DNA of 40,575 nt, taken from Spongiactinospora sp. TRM90649. Lineage in GTDB: Bacteria > Actinomycetota > Actinomycetes > Streptosporangiales > Streptosporangiaceae. Below, piece by piece: positions 8,030 through 15,587 of this stretch (positions within the stretch are counted from its first letter, which is position 1; the number at the start of each line of letters is the position of its first letter). Location of the stretch: NCBI RefSeq assembly GCF_029382225.1, contig NZ_JARLTC010000018.1:1-40575 (forward strand), in the 5' to 3' direction. The notes under the pieces are model-generated. The model had not been told where the DNA came from. It did not search any database and saw only the letters and a list, made by a program, of their open reading frames with translations. A program made the translations under genes and the position numbers.

Positions 8030-9308
8030 GACCATCAGAGTGGGCGGCCTGACCCGCGTCGAAGGCGAAGGCGCGCTGCTGGTTCGTACCCGCTCAGGAA
8101 GGATCACCGACCTGCGGCTCAACATCTACGAGCCGCCGCGCTTCTTCGAGGCGCTGCTGCGCGGCCGGGACTTCACCGAGCCGCCGGACATCACCGCGCG
8201 GGTCTGCGGCATCTGCCCCGTGGCGTACCAGATGAGCGCCTGCCAGGCGTTGGAGGCGGCCTGCGGCGTGACCGTGGACGGGCCGCTGCGCGACCTGCGG
8301 CTGCTGCTCTACTACGGCGAGTGGATCGAGTCCCACGCCCTGCACGTCTACCTGCTGCACGCCCCCGACTTCCTCGGATACCCCAGCGGTGTCGCCATGG
8401 CCGCCGACCATCGCGCCGTCGTCGAGCGCGGCCTCGCGCTGAAGAAGGCCGGCAACGAACTGGTCGCCGCGATCGGCGGGCGGGCCATCCACCCGGTCAA
8501 CGTACGGCTGGGCGGCTTTCATCGGGTGCCCACCCGCGCCGAACTGCGCCCGGTCGCCGAACGCCTGGAAGATGCCCTCGACGCCGCCGTGGCCACCGTG
8601 GAGTGGGTGGCCGGTTTCGACTTCCCCGACGTCGAGCACGACTACCGGTTCTTCGCGTTGCGCCATCCGGCCGAGTACGCGATTCTGTCCGGCGACCCGG
8701 CGAGCAGCGACGGCATCGCCTTCGGCGTCGCCGACTGGCCGCTGCACGTGGTCGAGGAGCAGGTGCCGTACTCCACCGCGCTGCACGCGCGCCTGGACGG
8801 CGAGGGCGGATACCTGACCGGGCCGATGGCCCGCTACGCGCTCAATTCGGCCCGGCTCTCGCCGCTCGCTCGTACCGCCGCCGCGGACGCGGGACTCGAA
8901 ACGCCGTGCCGCAACCCGTTCCGCAGCATCGTGGTGCGGGCCGTGGAGATCGTCCACGCCTGTGAGGAGTCTCTGCGCATCCTGCGGAACTACACAGAAC
9001 CGGACAGCCCTCGCGTTGCGGTGGAGCCTCGCGCCTCGGTCGGCCATGGGGCGTCGGAGGCTCCGCGCGGCACGCTCTATCACCGCTACCGGATCGACGG
9101 CGACGGCCTTATCGCCGAGACGGACATCGTCCCGCCCACCGCGCAGAACCAGGCCCGCATCGAGGCGGACCTGCGCGCTCTCATCGAGCCGCGGCTGAAC
9201 ATGCCCACCCGTGAGCTGACCGCTTTGTGCGAACGCGCCGTCCGCAACCACGACCCCTGCATCTCCTGCTCGGCCCACTTCCTGGACCTGGACATCCACC
9301 ATGACTAG
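8019..9308 (+). CDS. hydA: Group 3b hydrogenase alpha (large, catalytic) subunit
   Basis: This 429-residue subunit carries the NiFe active site. The start is GTG 8019, inside the end of the delta gene. The N-terminal L1 motif is RVCGICP with Cys63 and Cys66, and the C-terminal L2 motif is DPCISCSAH with Cys414 and Cys417. Residues after His420 (FLDLDIHHD) form the short extension that the maturation protease removes in this family. All four nickel-binding Cys are intact, so the enzyme looks functional. Group 3b enzymes couple H2 to NADP(H), and some reduce sulfur. Homologous enzymes in mycobacteria are induced by hypoxia under DosR, consistent with the upstream sites. The dedicated protease gene follows with an 8-base overlap. 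Confidence 0.93.
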   Translation: MTHKTIRVGGLTRVEGEGALLVRTRSGRITDLRLNIYEPPRFFEALLRGRDFTEPPDITARVCGICPVAYQMSACQALEAACGVTVDGPLRDLRLLLYYGEWIESHALHVYLLHAPDFLGYPSGVAMAADHRAVVERGLALKKAGNELVAAIGGRAIHPVNVRLGGFHRVPTRAELRPVAERLEDALDAAVATVEWVAGFDFPDVEHDYRFFALRHPAEYAILSGDPASSDGIAFGVADWPLHVVEEQVPYSTALHARLDGEGGYLTGPMARYALNSARLSPLARTAAADAGLETPCRNPFRSIVVRAVEIVHACEESLRILRNYTEPDSPRVAVEPRASVGHGASEAPRGTLYHRYRIDGDGLIAETDIVPPTAQNQARIEADLRALIEPRLNMPTRELTALCERAVRNHDPCISCSAHFLDLDIHHD

Positions 9309-9783
9309 TCACGTGCTGATCGGCGTCGGCAACGAGTACCGGGGCGACGACGGGGCCGGGCTCGCGGTGGCGCGGCTGCTCGGCGGTGTCCAGAACGGCG
9401 GCGACCCGGCCGAGCTGATCGAGGTGTGGACCGGGATCGAACTGGCGATCGTGGTGGACGCCGCCCGTTCAGGGGCGGCACCCGGTACCGTGCTCCGTCA
9501 TACCGGGCTGGAAGGCCTGCCCGCGACCACGGCCAGCACCCACAGCCTGAGCCTGCGCGACGCCGCTGACCTCGGCCGCGCCCTCGGGCGGCTGCCCGGC
9601 CGGCTGGTCCTCTACACCATCGAGGGCGCGGACTTCGGCTTCGGCAGCACGCTCAGCCCCGCCGTCGCCACCGCGGTCGTGACTCTGGCGACGGCACTGC
9701 ACCCGTGGACATCCGGACGCACATCGCAACCGCCGGCCATCGGAGACGATCCGGCGACGCACACGGAGGTGAGCACGTCATGA
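9301..9783 (+). CDS. Hydrogenase maturation protease (HyaD/HycI family)
   Basis: This 160-residue endopeptidase clips the C-terminal extension of the [NiFe] large subunit after nickel insertion. The family signature GVGNEYRGDDGAGLAVARLL is at the N-terminus, with the metal-sensing acidic residues (Glu in GNEYRGDD and Asp). TIEGADFGFGSTLSP matches the usual second conserved stretch. The length is normal for the family. The gene overlaps the alpha-subunit stop by 8 bases and ends in ATGA with the next small gene, so it is translated as part of the hydrogenase operon. Its natural substrate is presumably the FLDLDIHHD tail of the alpha subunit. Confidence 0.9.
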   Translation: MTSHVLIGVGNEYRGDDGAGLAVARLLGGVQNGGDPAELIEVWTGIELAIVVDAARSGAAPGTVLRHTGLEGLPATTASTHSLSLRDAADLGRALGRLPGRLVLYTIEGADFGFGSTLSPAVATAVVTLATALHPWTSGRTSQPPAIGDDPATHTEVSTS

Positions 9784-9965
9784 CGACACCGCAAGGCGGA
9801 CGCGTGATCATGGCTTCCGGCCCGCTCGACGCGGAGATCGCCGTGCTGAGACGCCGGATCGCCGTGCTCGAGGAGCAGGTCCGCGCGCTCATCGAAGCCG
9901 ATCGGGTGCTCCGTCAGCGCCCCGGAACCGTGGAGGCGGACAACGCGGCGACCCCCGTTGCCTGA
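9780..9965 (+). CDS. Small coiled-coil protein of the hydrogenase operon
   Basis: This 61-residue protein starts at ATG 9780, overlapping the protease stop as ATGA. The central part (about residues 14-45; DAEIAVLRRRIAVLEEQVRALIEADRVLRQ) has a clear leucine/isoleucine heptad pattern and should form a coiled coil. The N- and C-termini are disordered-looking. I know no function. Translational coupling to the protease suggests a structural or regulatory partner of the hydrogenase. It could also be a remnant of a larger protein, but the reading frame and codon use look sound. Confidence 0.65.
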   Translation: MTTPQGGRVIMASGPLDAEIAVLRRRIAVLEEQVRALIEADRVLRQRPGTVEADNAATPVA

Positions 9966-10074
9966 GCGTCCCGAGAACCTGGATCCGGCGGGGCCTGACG
10001 TCCCTGGCCGCGCTCTCTGCCCGGCCATGGCGTCGGAGGCGACAAAGCGGGAAGACTACAGGAAGGGACGCGAC

Positions 10075-10830
10075 ATGCCTGCCATCGATCTGAGCGTGTT
10101 CACCGCCGTGGTCTTCGATACCGACGGCGTGGTCACCGACACCGCACGCGTGCACGCCGCGGCGTGGAAGCGCGTGTTCGACGACTTCTTGGACGGGCTG
10201 CCGCCGTCCGAGCGGACCCGGCCGTTCGACGAGCATGAGGACTACCTGCGCTATGTGGACGGGCGGCCCCGCATGGACGGGGTCCGGATCTTCCTGGCCT
10301 CGCGCGGTATCGTCCTTCCCGAAGGCGGCCCAGGCGACGAACCGGGAGCGTTTACGGTCCACACCCTGGGAACGGTCAAGGACCGCCTTTTCGCCGAGCG
10401 GCTGGAGACGCACGGCGTCGCGACCTTCCCGTCCACGGCAGCGCTGCTGGCGGAGTTACGCCACAGCGGTGGCCGTACCGCGGCGGTGTCGGCGAGCCGG
10501 CACTGCCGTGCGGTGATCGCCTCGGCGGGCTGGACCCACCTGTTCGACGTGATCGTGGACGGCAATGACGCCGCACGGCTCGGTCTCGCGGGCAAGCCCG
10601 ACCCTGCGCTGTTCCGCGAGGCCGCTGCCCTGCTGGACGTGCCACCTCCTCGCTGCGCCCTGGTCGAGGATGCGCTGCCGGGTATCGAAGCGGGCAGGCG
10701 TGGCGGGTTCGGCTTGGTCGTGGGGGTCGACAGAGTGGGCCAGGCCGAGGCTCTGGCGGCAGCGGGCGCGGACGTGGTGGTCACCGATCTGGCGGAACTG
10801 CGCGTCCAAGGCGTGGCAGGCGCCCGATGA
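10075..10830 (+). CDS. HAD-family beta-phosphoglucomutase-like protein
   Basis: This 251-residue haloacid dehalogenase-superfamily protein is of the beta-phosphoglucomutase subfamily. The nucleophile motif FDTDGVVTDTA (with the expected D-x-D) is near the N-terminus and the helical cap follows. The SASRH-type motif II, Lys in GKPDPALF (motif III) and VEDALPGIEAG (motif IV) are in order. The family converts beta-glucose 1-phosphate to glucose 6-phosphate. ATG 10075 is chosen for its GGAAGGGA ribosome binding site, although an in-frame ATG occurs at 10027. The stop overlaps the GH65 start as ATGA, and the two activities are a classical pair in which the phosphorylase product is fed straight to the mutase. 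Confidence 0.88.
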   Translation: MPAIDLSVFTAVVFDTDGVVTDTARVHAAAWKRVFDDFLDGLPPSERTRPFDEHEDYLRYVDGRPRMDGVRIFLASRGIVLPEGGPGDEPGAFTVHTLGTVKDRLFAERLETHGVATFPSTAALLAELRHSGGRTAAVSASRHCRAVIASAGWTHLFDVIVDGNDAARLGLAGKPDPALFREAAALLDVPPPRCALVEDALPGIEAGRRGGFGLVVGVDRVGQAEALAAAGADVVVTDLAELRVQGVAGAR

Positions 10831-13160
10831 ACTCGCCAGACCCATGGACACTCGTCTACGACGGGTTCGAAGCCGCGTCGGAAGGATCGCGCGAAGCGCT
10901 GTGCACGCTGGGCAACGGCGTGTTCGCCACCCGCGGGGCGACGCCCGAGGAAACCGGCGCACGTACGCCGGGAACGTACGCGGCGGGCTGTTACGACCGG
11001 CTGACCTCGATGGTCGCCGGGCGGGCGGTCACCAACGAGGACATCGTCAATCTGCCCGACTGGCTGCCGCTGACGTTCGCCACCCCCGGCGCGCCGTGGT
11101 TCCGTCCTCAAGATGTGGAACTGCTGGAGTACCGCCAGGAGCTGGACATGCGGCACGGCGTACTGCACCGCTTCCTGCGCTACCGCGACACGGCCGGCCG
11201 TACCACCTCGGTACGGCAGCGCCGCCTGGTGTCCATGGCCGATCCGCACCTGGCTGCGCTTTCGACCACGTTCACCGCCGAGGATTGGGCCGGGACGCTG
11301 CGGGTGCGCTCCGCGCTGGAGGGCCGGGTCGCCAACCGCGGTGTGGAGCGGTACCGCGCCCTGCGCGGCGACCACCTCATCGGCCACGCCGCGGATGGTA
11401 CGCCCGGCACCACCTGGCTGAGCGCCCGGACACGCCAGTCAGGCATCCTGATCACCATCGCCGCCCGGCTGTACATCGATCAGGACACCGTGGGCCGGGT
11501 CGAGTCCGGCGATGGCTGGATCGCCGAAGAACATGACCTTGACCTGCGGACCGGCATGCCGGTGACCGTCACCAAGACGGTCGCGCTTACCACCTCACGC
11601 GATCCCCGTCCCACCTGCCCCCGAGAGCTACTGAGCGACGCCCCCGGCTTCTGTGAGCTGCAGGACCGGCACCGCGCCGCCTGGAACGGACTATGGGAAC
11701 GCGCTCGCCTGGACGTGGACGGGCCGCAGGTGTCGCAGATCGTTCACCTGCATGTCTTCCACCTTCTGCAGACCCTCTCCCCGCACACCGCCGGCCTGGA
11801 TGTGGGCGTCCCGGCGAGGGGGCTCCATGGCGAGGCATATCGGGGGCACGTCTTCTGGGACGAGCTTTTCGTGCTGCCCTGGCTGGACCTGCGGTTCCCC
11901 GAGATCTCCCAGGCCGTGATCCGCTACCGGTGGCGACGGCTCCCGCAGGCCAGAGCCGCCGCACGCGAGGCCGGGTACGCCGGGGCGATGTTCCCCTGGC
12001 AGAGCGGCAGCGACGGCCGCGAGGAGAGTCAAACCCTCCACCTCAATCCCGCCTCCGGACACTGGCTGCCCGACCACTCGTCTCTGCAGCGGCACGTCGG
12101 CCTGGCGATCACCCACAACGTCTGGCACCACTACACGGCCACCGGGGACACGGCGTTCCTGGCCGAGTGCGGCGCTGAGCTGCTCGTGGAGATCGCCCGA
12201 TGCTTCGCGTCGCTGGCCGTTCTCGACCCCGCGTCGGGCCGGTACGAGATTCACGGGGTGATGGGTCCTGATGAGTATCACGACGCCTATCCCGGTGCGC
12301 CGGCTCCCGGCCTGTCGAACAACGCCTACACCAACGTCATGACGGCGTGGCTGATGCCCCGGGCGTGCGAGGCGGTGCGGGTAACGGCCTGGCCGGGGGT
12401 GAGCGAAGCGGAGCTGGCGCGCTGGGACGACATCTCGCGGCGTATCAGGGTCGACTTCCACCAGGGGGTGATCAGCCAGTTCTCCGGCTACGCCGACCTG
12501 GAGGAGCTGGACTGGCGGCGTTATGCCGGGATTCGCCGCCTGGATCGGGCGCTGGAGGCCGACGGTGATGACCCCAACCGCTACAAGGCGTCCAAGCAGG
12601 CCGACGTGCTGATGCTGTGCTACCTGCTCAGCGCCGAGGAGCTGACCGCCGTGCTGACCCGGCTGGGGTACCCGCCGAAGGCGGACCTCATCCCCCGCAC
12701 CGTCGCCTACTACCTGGAGCGCACCTGCCACGGCTCAACGCTCAGCGCAGTGGTGCACGCGTGGGTCCTGGCACGCACCGACCGTGCCGCCTCCTGGCTG
12801 TTCTTCGCCGAGGCGCTCACCGCCGACGTGGAGGACGTGCAGGACGGTACGACGCGCGAAGGCATCCATCTCGGTGCGATGGCGGGCACGCTGGACCTCG
12901 TCCAGCGCTGCTTCCTCGGCCTGCGGGTCACGCATGAAGGCATCCTTCTGGACCCTCTGGTGCCAGAACGGCTCGGACAGATCTCGTTCCCCGTCCGGGT
13001 CAGAGGGGCGGCCCTGTCCATCGACGCCGATCCGGACAGGGTGACCGTCACCCGCAACCACGACGGACCCGATCTGATCGAGGTCACCCTCCGTACCGAG
13101 CGCATCCGCCTCATGCGCGGTGCATCCCACACCTTCGACACCGAACAGGAGAAGAGCTGA
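10827..13160 (+). CDS. GH65 disaccharide phosphorylase (trehalose/kojibiose/maltose type)
   Basis: This 777-residue family 65 protein cleaves an alpha-linked glucose disaccharide with phosphate, giving glucose and beta-glucose 1-phosphate. Typical landmarks are GNGVFATRG near the N-terminus, HGEAYRGHVFWDELFVLPWL (about residue 333) and the general-acid region GVMGPDEYHDAY (about 477-488, acid Glu in PDE). YKASKQADVLMLCYLL and the C-terminal beta sandwich (GAALSIDADPDRVTVTR) follow. The exact substrate cannot be read by eye; trehalose is a reasonable guess given the neighbours. In Mycobacterium tuberculosis a protein combining HAD and GH65 parts (Rv2006) belongs to the DosR regulon, which parallels this gene pair. 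The gene converges on hypE with only 61 bases between. Confidence 0.9.
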   Translation: MNSPDPWTLVYDGFEAASEGSREALCTLGNGVFATRGATPEETGARTPGTYAAGCYDRLTSMVAGRAVTNEDIVNLPDWLPLTFATPGAPWFRPQDVELLEYRQELDMRHGVLHRFLRYRDTAGRTTSVRQRRLVSMADPHLAALSTTFTAEDWAGTLRVRSALEGRVANRGVERYRALRGDHLIGHAADGTPGTTWLSARTRQSGILITIAARLYIDQDTVGRVESGDGWIAEEHDLDLRTGMPVTVTKTVALTTSRDPRPTCPRELLSDAPGFCELQDRHRAAWNGLWERARLDVDGPQVSQIVHLHVFHLLQTLSPHTAGLDVGVPARGLHGEAYRGHVFWDELFVLPWLDLRFPEISQAVIRYRWRRLPQARAAAREAGYAGAMFPWQSGSDGREESQTLHLNPASGHWLPDHSSLQRHVGLAITHNVWHHYTATGDTAFLAECGAELLVEIARCFASLAVLDPASGRYEIHGVMGPDEYHDAYPGAPAPGLSNNAYTNVMTAWLMPRACEAVRVTAWPGVSEAELARWDDISRRIRVDFHQGVISQFSGYADLEELDWRRYAGIRRLDRALEADGDDPNRYKASKQADVLMLCYLLSAEELTAVLTRLGYPPKADLIPRTVAYYLERTCHGSTLSAVVHAWVLARTDRAASWLFFAEALTADVEDVQDGTTREGIHLGAMAGTLDLVQRCFLGLRVTHEGILLDPLVPERLGQISFPVRVRGAALSIDADPDRVTVTRNHDGPDLIEVTLRTERIRLMRGASHTFDTEQEKS

Positions 13161-13221
13161 TGAGAGCCACCCCCGCCTCCGGCGACCTCGGCCGCCGCAC
13201 CCGCCCATCTACCAGTTCCGT

Positions 13222-14271
13222 TCAGCAGATGCGCGGAAGTTGCTCACCGACGAGCATGTCGACGATCCGAGCCGAGCCGAGCGGCGTCTTCATGAGAACG
13301 CGTCCGGGGTGCTCGGCGGTGACCGTGCCGATCCGGCGGGCCTGCTGTCCCTCCGGGAGGGTACGCATGGCGGCCAGCACGTCGCCGGCGACGTCAGGAG
13401 CGGCGAAGGCGACCAGGCAGCCTTCGTTGGCCACGTGCAACGGGTCCAGGCCCAGCATCTCGCAGGCGGCGGCGACCGGCCCCGGCACCGGGATCGCGAT
13501 CTCGTCGATCTCCACTCCCACCTGAGCGGCAGCGGCGAGTTCGTTGAGGGCACCGGCCAGACCACCACGGGTCGGGTCGCGCAGCACGTGCACGCCGGAG
13601 CCACCCGCGAGAATCATGGCGGCCACCAGGCGGTGCAGTGACCTGCTGTCGGTGGCGATCTCCGTCTCGAAACCCAGGCCCTCACGCGTGCTCAGGATCG
13701 TGATTCCGTGCAGGCCGATGGGGCCGGACAGCAGCACGGCGTCGCCGGGCTCGCCGTTCGCGCCGCAACAGTCGGCCTGTGGCAGGCGCAGGCCGAACCC
13801 GGTCGTGGTGATGTAGAGCCCGTCCGCCGCGCCACGGCCGACCACCTTTGTGTCGCCCGTGACCACACGCACGCCGGCCTCAGCCGCCGCTTTGGCGACG
13901 GAGGCGGTCAATCGCCGCAGTTCGTCGATCGGCAGGCCCTCCTCGATGATGTAGGCCAGGCTCAGCGCCACCGGACGCGCGCCCATCATTGCGACGTCGT
14001 TGACCGTGCCGTGCACGGCCAGCGAGCCGATGTCGCCGCCGGGGAAGAAGCGCGGGGTCACCACGAACGAGTCCGTACTGACCACCACCTCCTCGCGGCC
14101 CATGGCGACCACCGCGGCGTCGTCGTCGGTCGCCGTGCCGAGGATGGGCCCGAGGTCGGCCAGCAGTTCCGCCATCAGCCGGCCGCCGGAACCGTGTCCC
14201 AGCAGTACATGGGTGGTCTCGGTGAGCGGGGCCGGACAGGTCGCGGCCAGCGGATCGACGACGGAGGTCAT
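13222..14271 (-). CDS. hypE: Hydrogenase maturation protein HypE
   Basis: This 349-residue AIR-synthase-like ATPase dehydrates a thiocarbamate on its own C-terminal Cys to thiocyanate, the source of the cyanide ligands of the NiFe centre. The N-terminal HGSGGRLMAELL motif, the ATP-binding core DDAAVV and DPTRGGLAGALNE are present. The protein ends in PRIC with the essential terminal Cys intact. It starts at ATG 14271, overlapping the hypD stop by ATGA. It is the last gene of the minus-strand operon DoxX-flavodoxin-(ackA')-hypF-hypC-hypD-hypE. Confidence 0.95.
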   Translation of the reverse strand: MTSVVDPLAATCPAPLTETTHVLLGHGSGGRLMAELLADLGPILGTATDDDAAVVAMGREEVVVSTDSFVVTPRFFPGGDIGSLAVHGTVNDVAMMGARPVALSLAYIIEEGLPIDELRRLTASVAKAAAEAGVRVVTGDTKVVGRGAADGLYITTTGFGLRLPQADCCGANGEPGDAVLLSGPIGLHGITILSTREGLGFETEIATDSRSLHRLVAAMILAGGSGVHVLRDPTRGGLAGALNELAAAAQVGVEIDEIAIPVPGPVAAACEMLGLDPLHVANEGCLVAFAAPDVAGDVLAAMRTLPEGQQARRIGTVTAEHPGRVLMKTPLGSARIVDMLVGEQLPRIC

Positions 14272-15356
14272 GACTGTCTCCCTGCGTTGTGGAAGGCCGC
14301 ACAGGTGCCCTCGGCCGATACCATCGGAGCCCCGAGCGGATGACGTGGAGTGCAGAGCGTGCCGTAGGCGGCACAGTCGGTGGGCAGCCGCGTGCCGCAG
14401 AGGATCTCTCCCGCGATGCAGGCGGGAGGTTCGATCGCGGTCACGTTTTCGACCTGGAACCGCAAGGCGGCGTCGAAGAAGGTGTACTCGGGGGCGAGCA
14501 CCAGCCCACTGCCCGGAATCGGGCCGATACCCCGCCAGGTGCGATCACCGACGCGGAAGGCCCGGCGAAGCGCCTGCTGCGCCGCGCTGTTGCCGGTTCG
14601 GCGGACGGCGCGGGCGTACTGGTTCTCCACCTCGAAACGGCCGTCCTCAAGCTGGCGGATCGCCATCAGGATGCCTTCCAGCAGGTCCAACGGCTCGAAT
14701 CCGGTCACCACGATCGGCACCCGGTACTTGGCCGCCAGCGGCTCGTACTCGGTCCAGCCCATGATCGCGCAGACGTGCCCGGCGGCCAGGAACGCCTGTA
14801 CCTCGTTGCGCTCGGACGAAAGGACGGCGGTCATCGCGGGTGGGACCAGGACGTGGCTGACCAGCATGCTGAAGTTGGCCAGGCCCAGTTCGGCGGCGTG
14901 CACCACGGCCATCGCGTTGGCGGGCGCCGTCGTCTCAAAGCCCACCGCGAAGAACACCACCTGCCGGTCGGGGTATCGCCGGGCCAGGCGCACGGCGTCC
15001 AGGGGCGAGTAGACGACCCGCACGTCCGCGCCACGCGCCTTGAGCGCGAGCAGGTCGGTGTCCGAGCCCGGCACGCGCAGCATGTCGCCGAAGGACGTGA
15101 AGATGACTTCGGGGCGGGCGGCGATGGCCAGCGCCTGGTCGATCGTCTCCAGCGGGGTCACGCAGACCGGGCAGCCAGGGCCGTGGATCATTCGTACGCC
15201 GTCCGGGAGCAACTCGTCGATGCCCTGCCGGACGATGGTGTGCGTCTGGCCGCCGCACACCTCCATGATCGTCCATGACCGGGAGGTGAGCGCGTGGATC
15301 TCCTTCAGCAGGGCCCTGGCCAGCGAAGGATCACGGTACTCATCCAGATATCTCAT
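14268..15356 (-). CDS. hypD: Hydrogenase maturation protein HypD
   Basis: This 362-residue iron-sulfur protein works with HypC as the scaffold on which the Fe(CN)2CO unit is assembled. Family motifs are seen in order: EVCGGQTHTIVRQGIDELLP, IHGPGCPVCVTP, GFETTAPANAMAV and a C-terminal Cys set (CGTRLPTDCAAYGTLCTP). ATG 15356 is chosen because GGGAGGACTT sits six bases before it; the TTG one codon earlier is less likely. The start lies inside the end of hypC and the stop overlaps hypE, so the three genes are translationally linked. Confidence 0.95.
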   Translation of the reverse strand: MRYLDEYRDPSLARALLKEIHALTSRSWTIMEVCGGQTHTIVRQGIDELLPDGVRMIHGPGCPVCVTPLETIDQALAIAARPEVIFTSFGDMLRVPGSDTDLLALKARGADVRVVYSPLDAVRLARRYPDRQVVFFAVGFETTAPANAMAVVHAAELGLANFSMLVSHVLVPPAMTAVLSSERNEVQAFLAAGHVCAIMGWTEYEPLAAKYRVPIVVTGFEPLDLLEGILMAIRQLEDGRFEVENQYARAVRRTGNSAAQQALRRAFRVGDRTWRGIGPIPGSGLVLAPEYTFFDAALRFQVENVTAIEPPACIAGEILCGTRLPTDCAAYGTLCTPRHPLGAPMVSAEGTCAAFHNAGRQS

Positions 15357-15582
15357 CAAGTCCTCCCGGTATGGCCTGAATCACGGCGAGCGTGCGCGCG
15401 GCCTCCCGTTCGTCCACCACGGAGATGGCGAACCCGACATGGACGATCACATAGTCACCCAGGCCCGCGTCAGGGGCGTAGGCCAGGCAGATCTCCCTGC
15501 GCACTCCGCCGAAGTCGGCCACGCCCATCGGCGGCGTGCCGCCGAGCAGTTCGACGAGCTTGCCTGGAATGCCGAGACACAT
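15340..15582 (-). CDS. hypC: Hydrogenase maturation chaperone HypC
   Basis: This 80-residue chaperone has the diagnostic N-terminus MCLGIPGKLVELL, where the Cys after the initiator Met is the iron-unit ligand. ATG 15582 is preferred over GTG 15591, because it exposes Cys2 and has GAGAGGGTG at a normal distance. The second half has the usual GDYVIVHVGFAISVVDEREA strand pattern. HypC hands the iron centre from HypD-HypE to the large subunit. The gene is packed between hypF (6 bases upstream) and hypD (17-base overlap). Confidence 0.95.
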   Translation of the reverse strand: MCLGIPGKLVELLGGTPPMGVADFGGVRREICLAYAPDAGLGDYVIVHVGFAISVVDEREAARTLAVIQAIPGGLDEISG

Positions 15583-15587
15583 GACGA

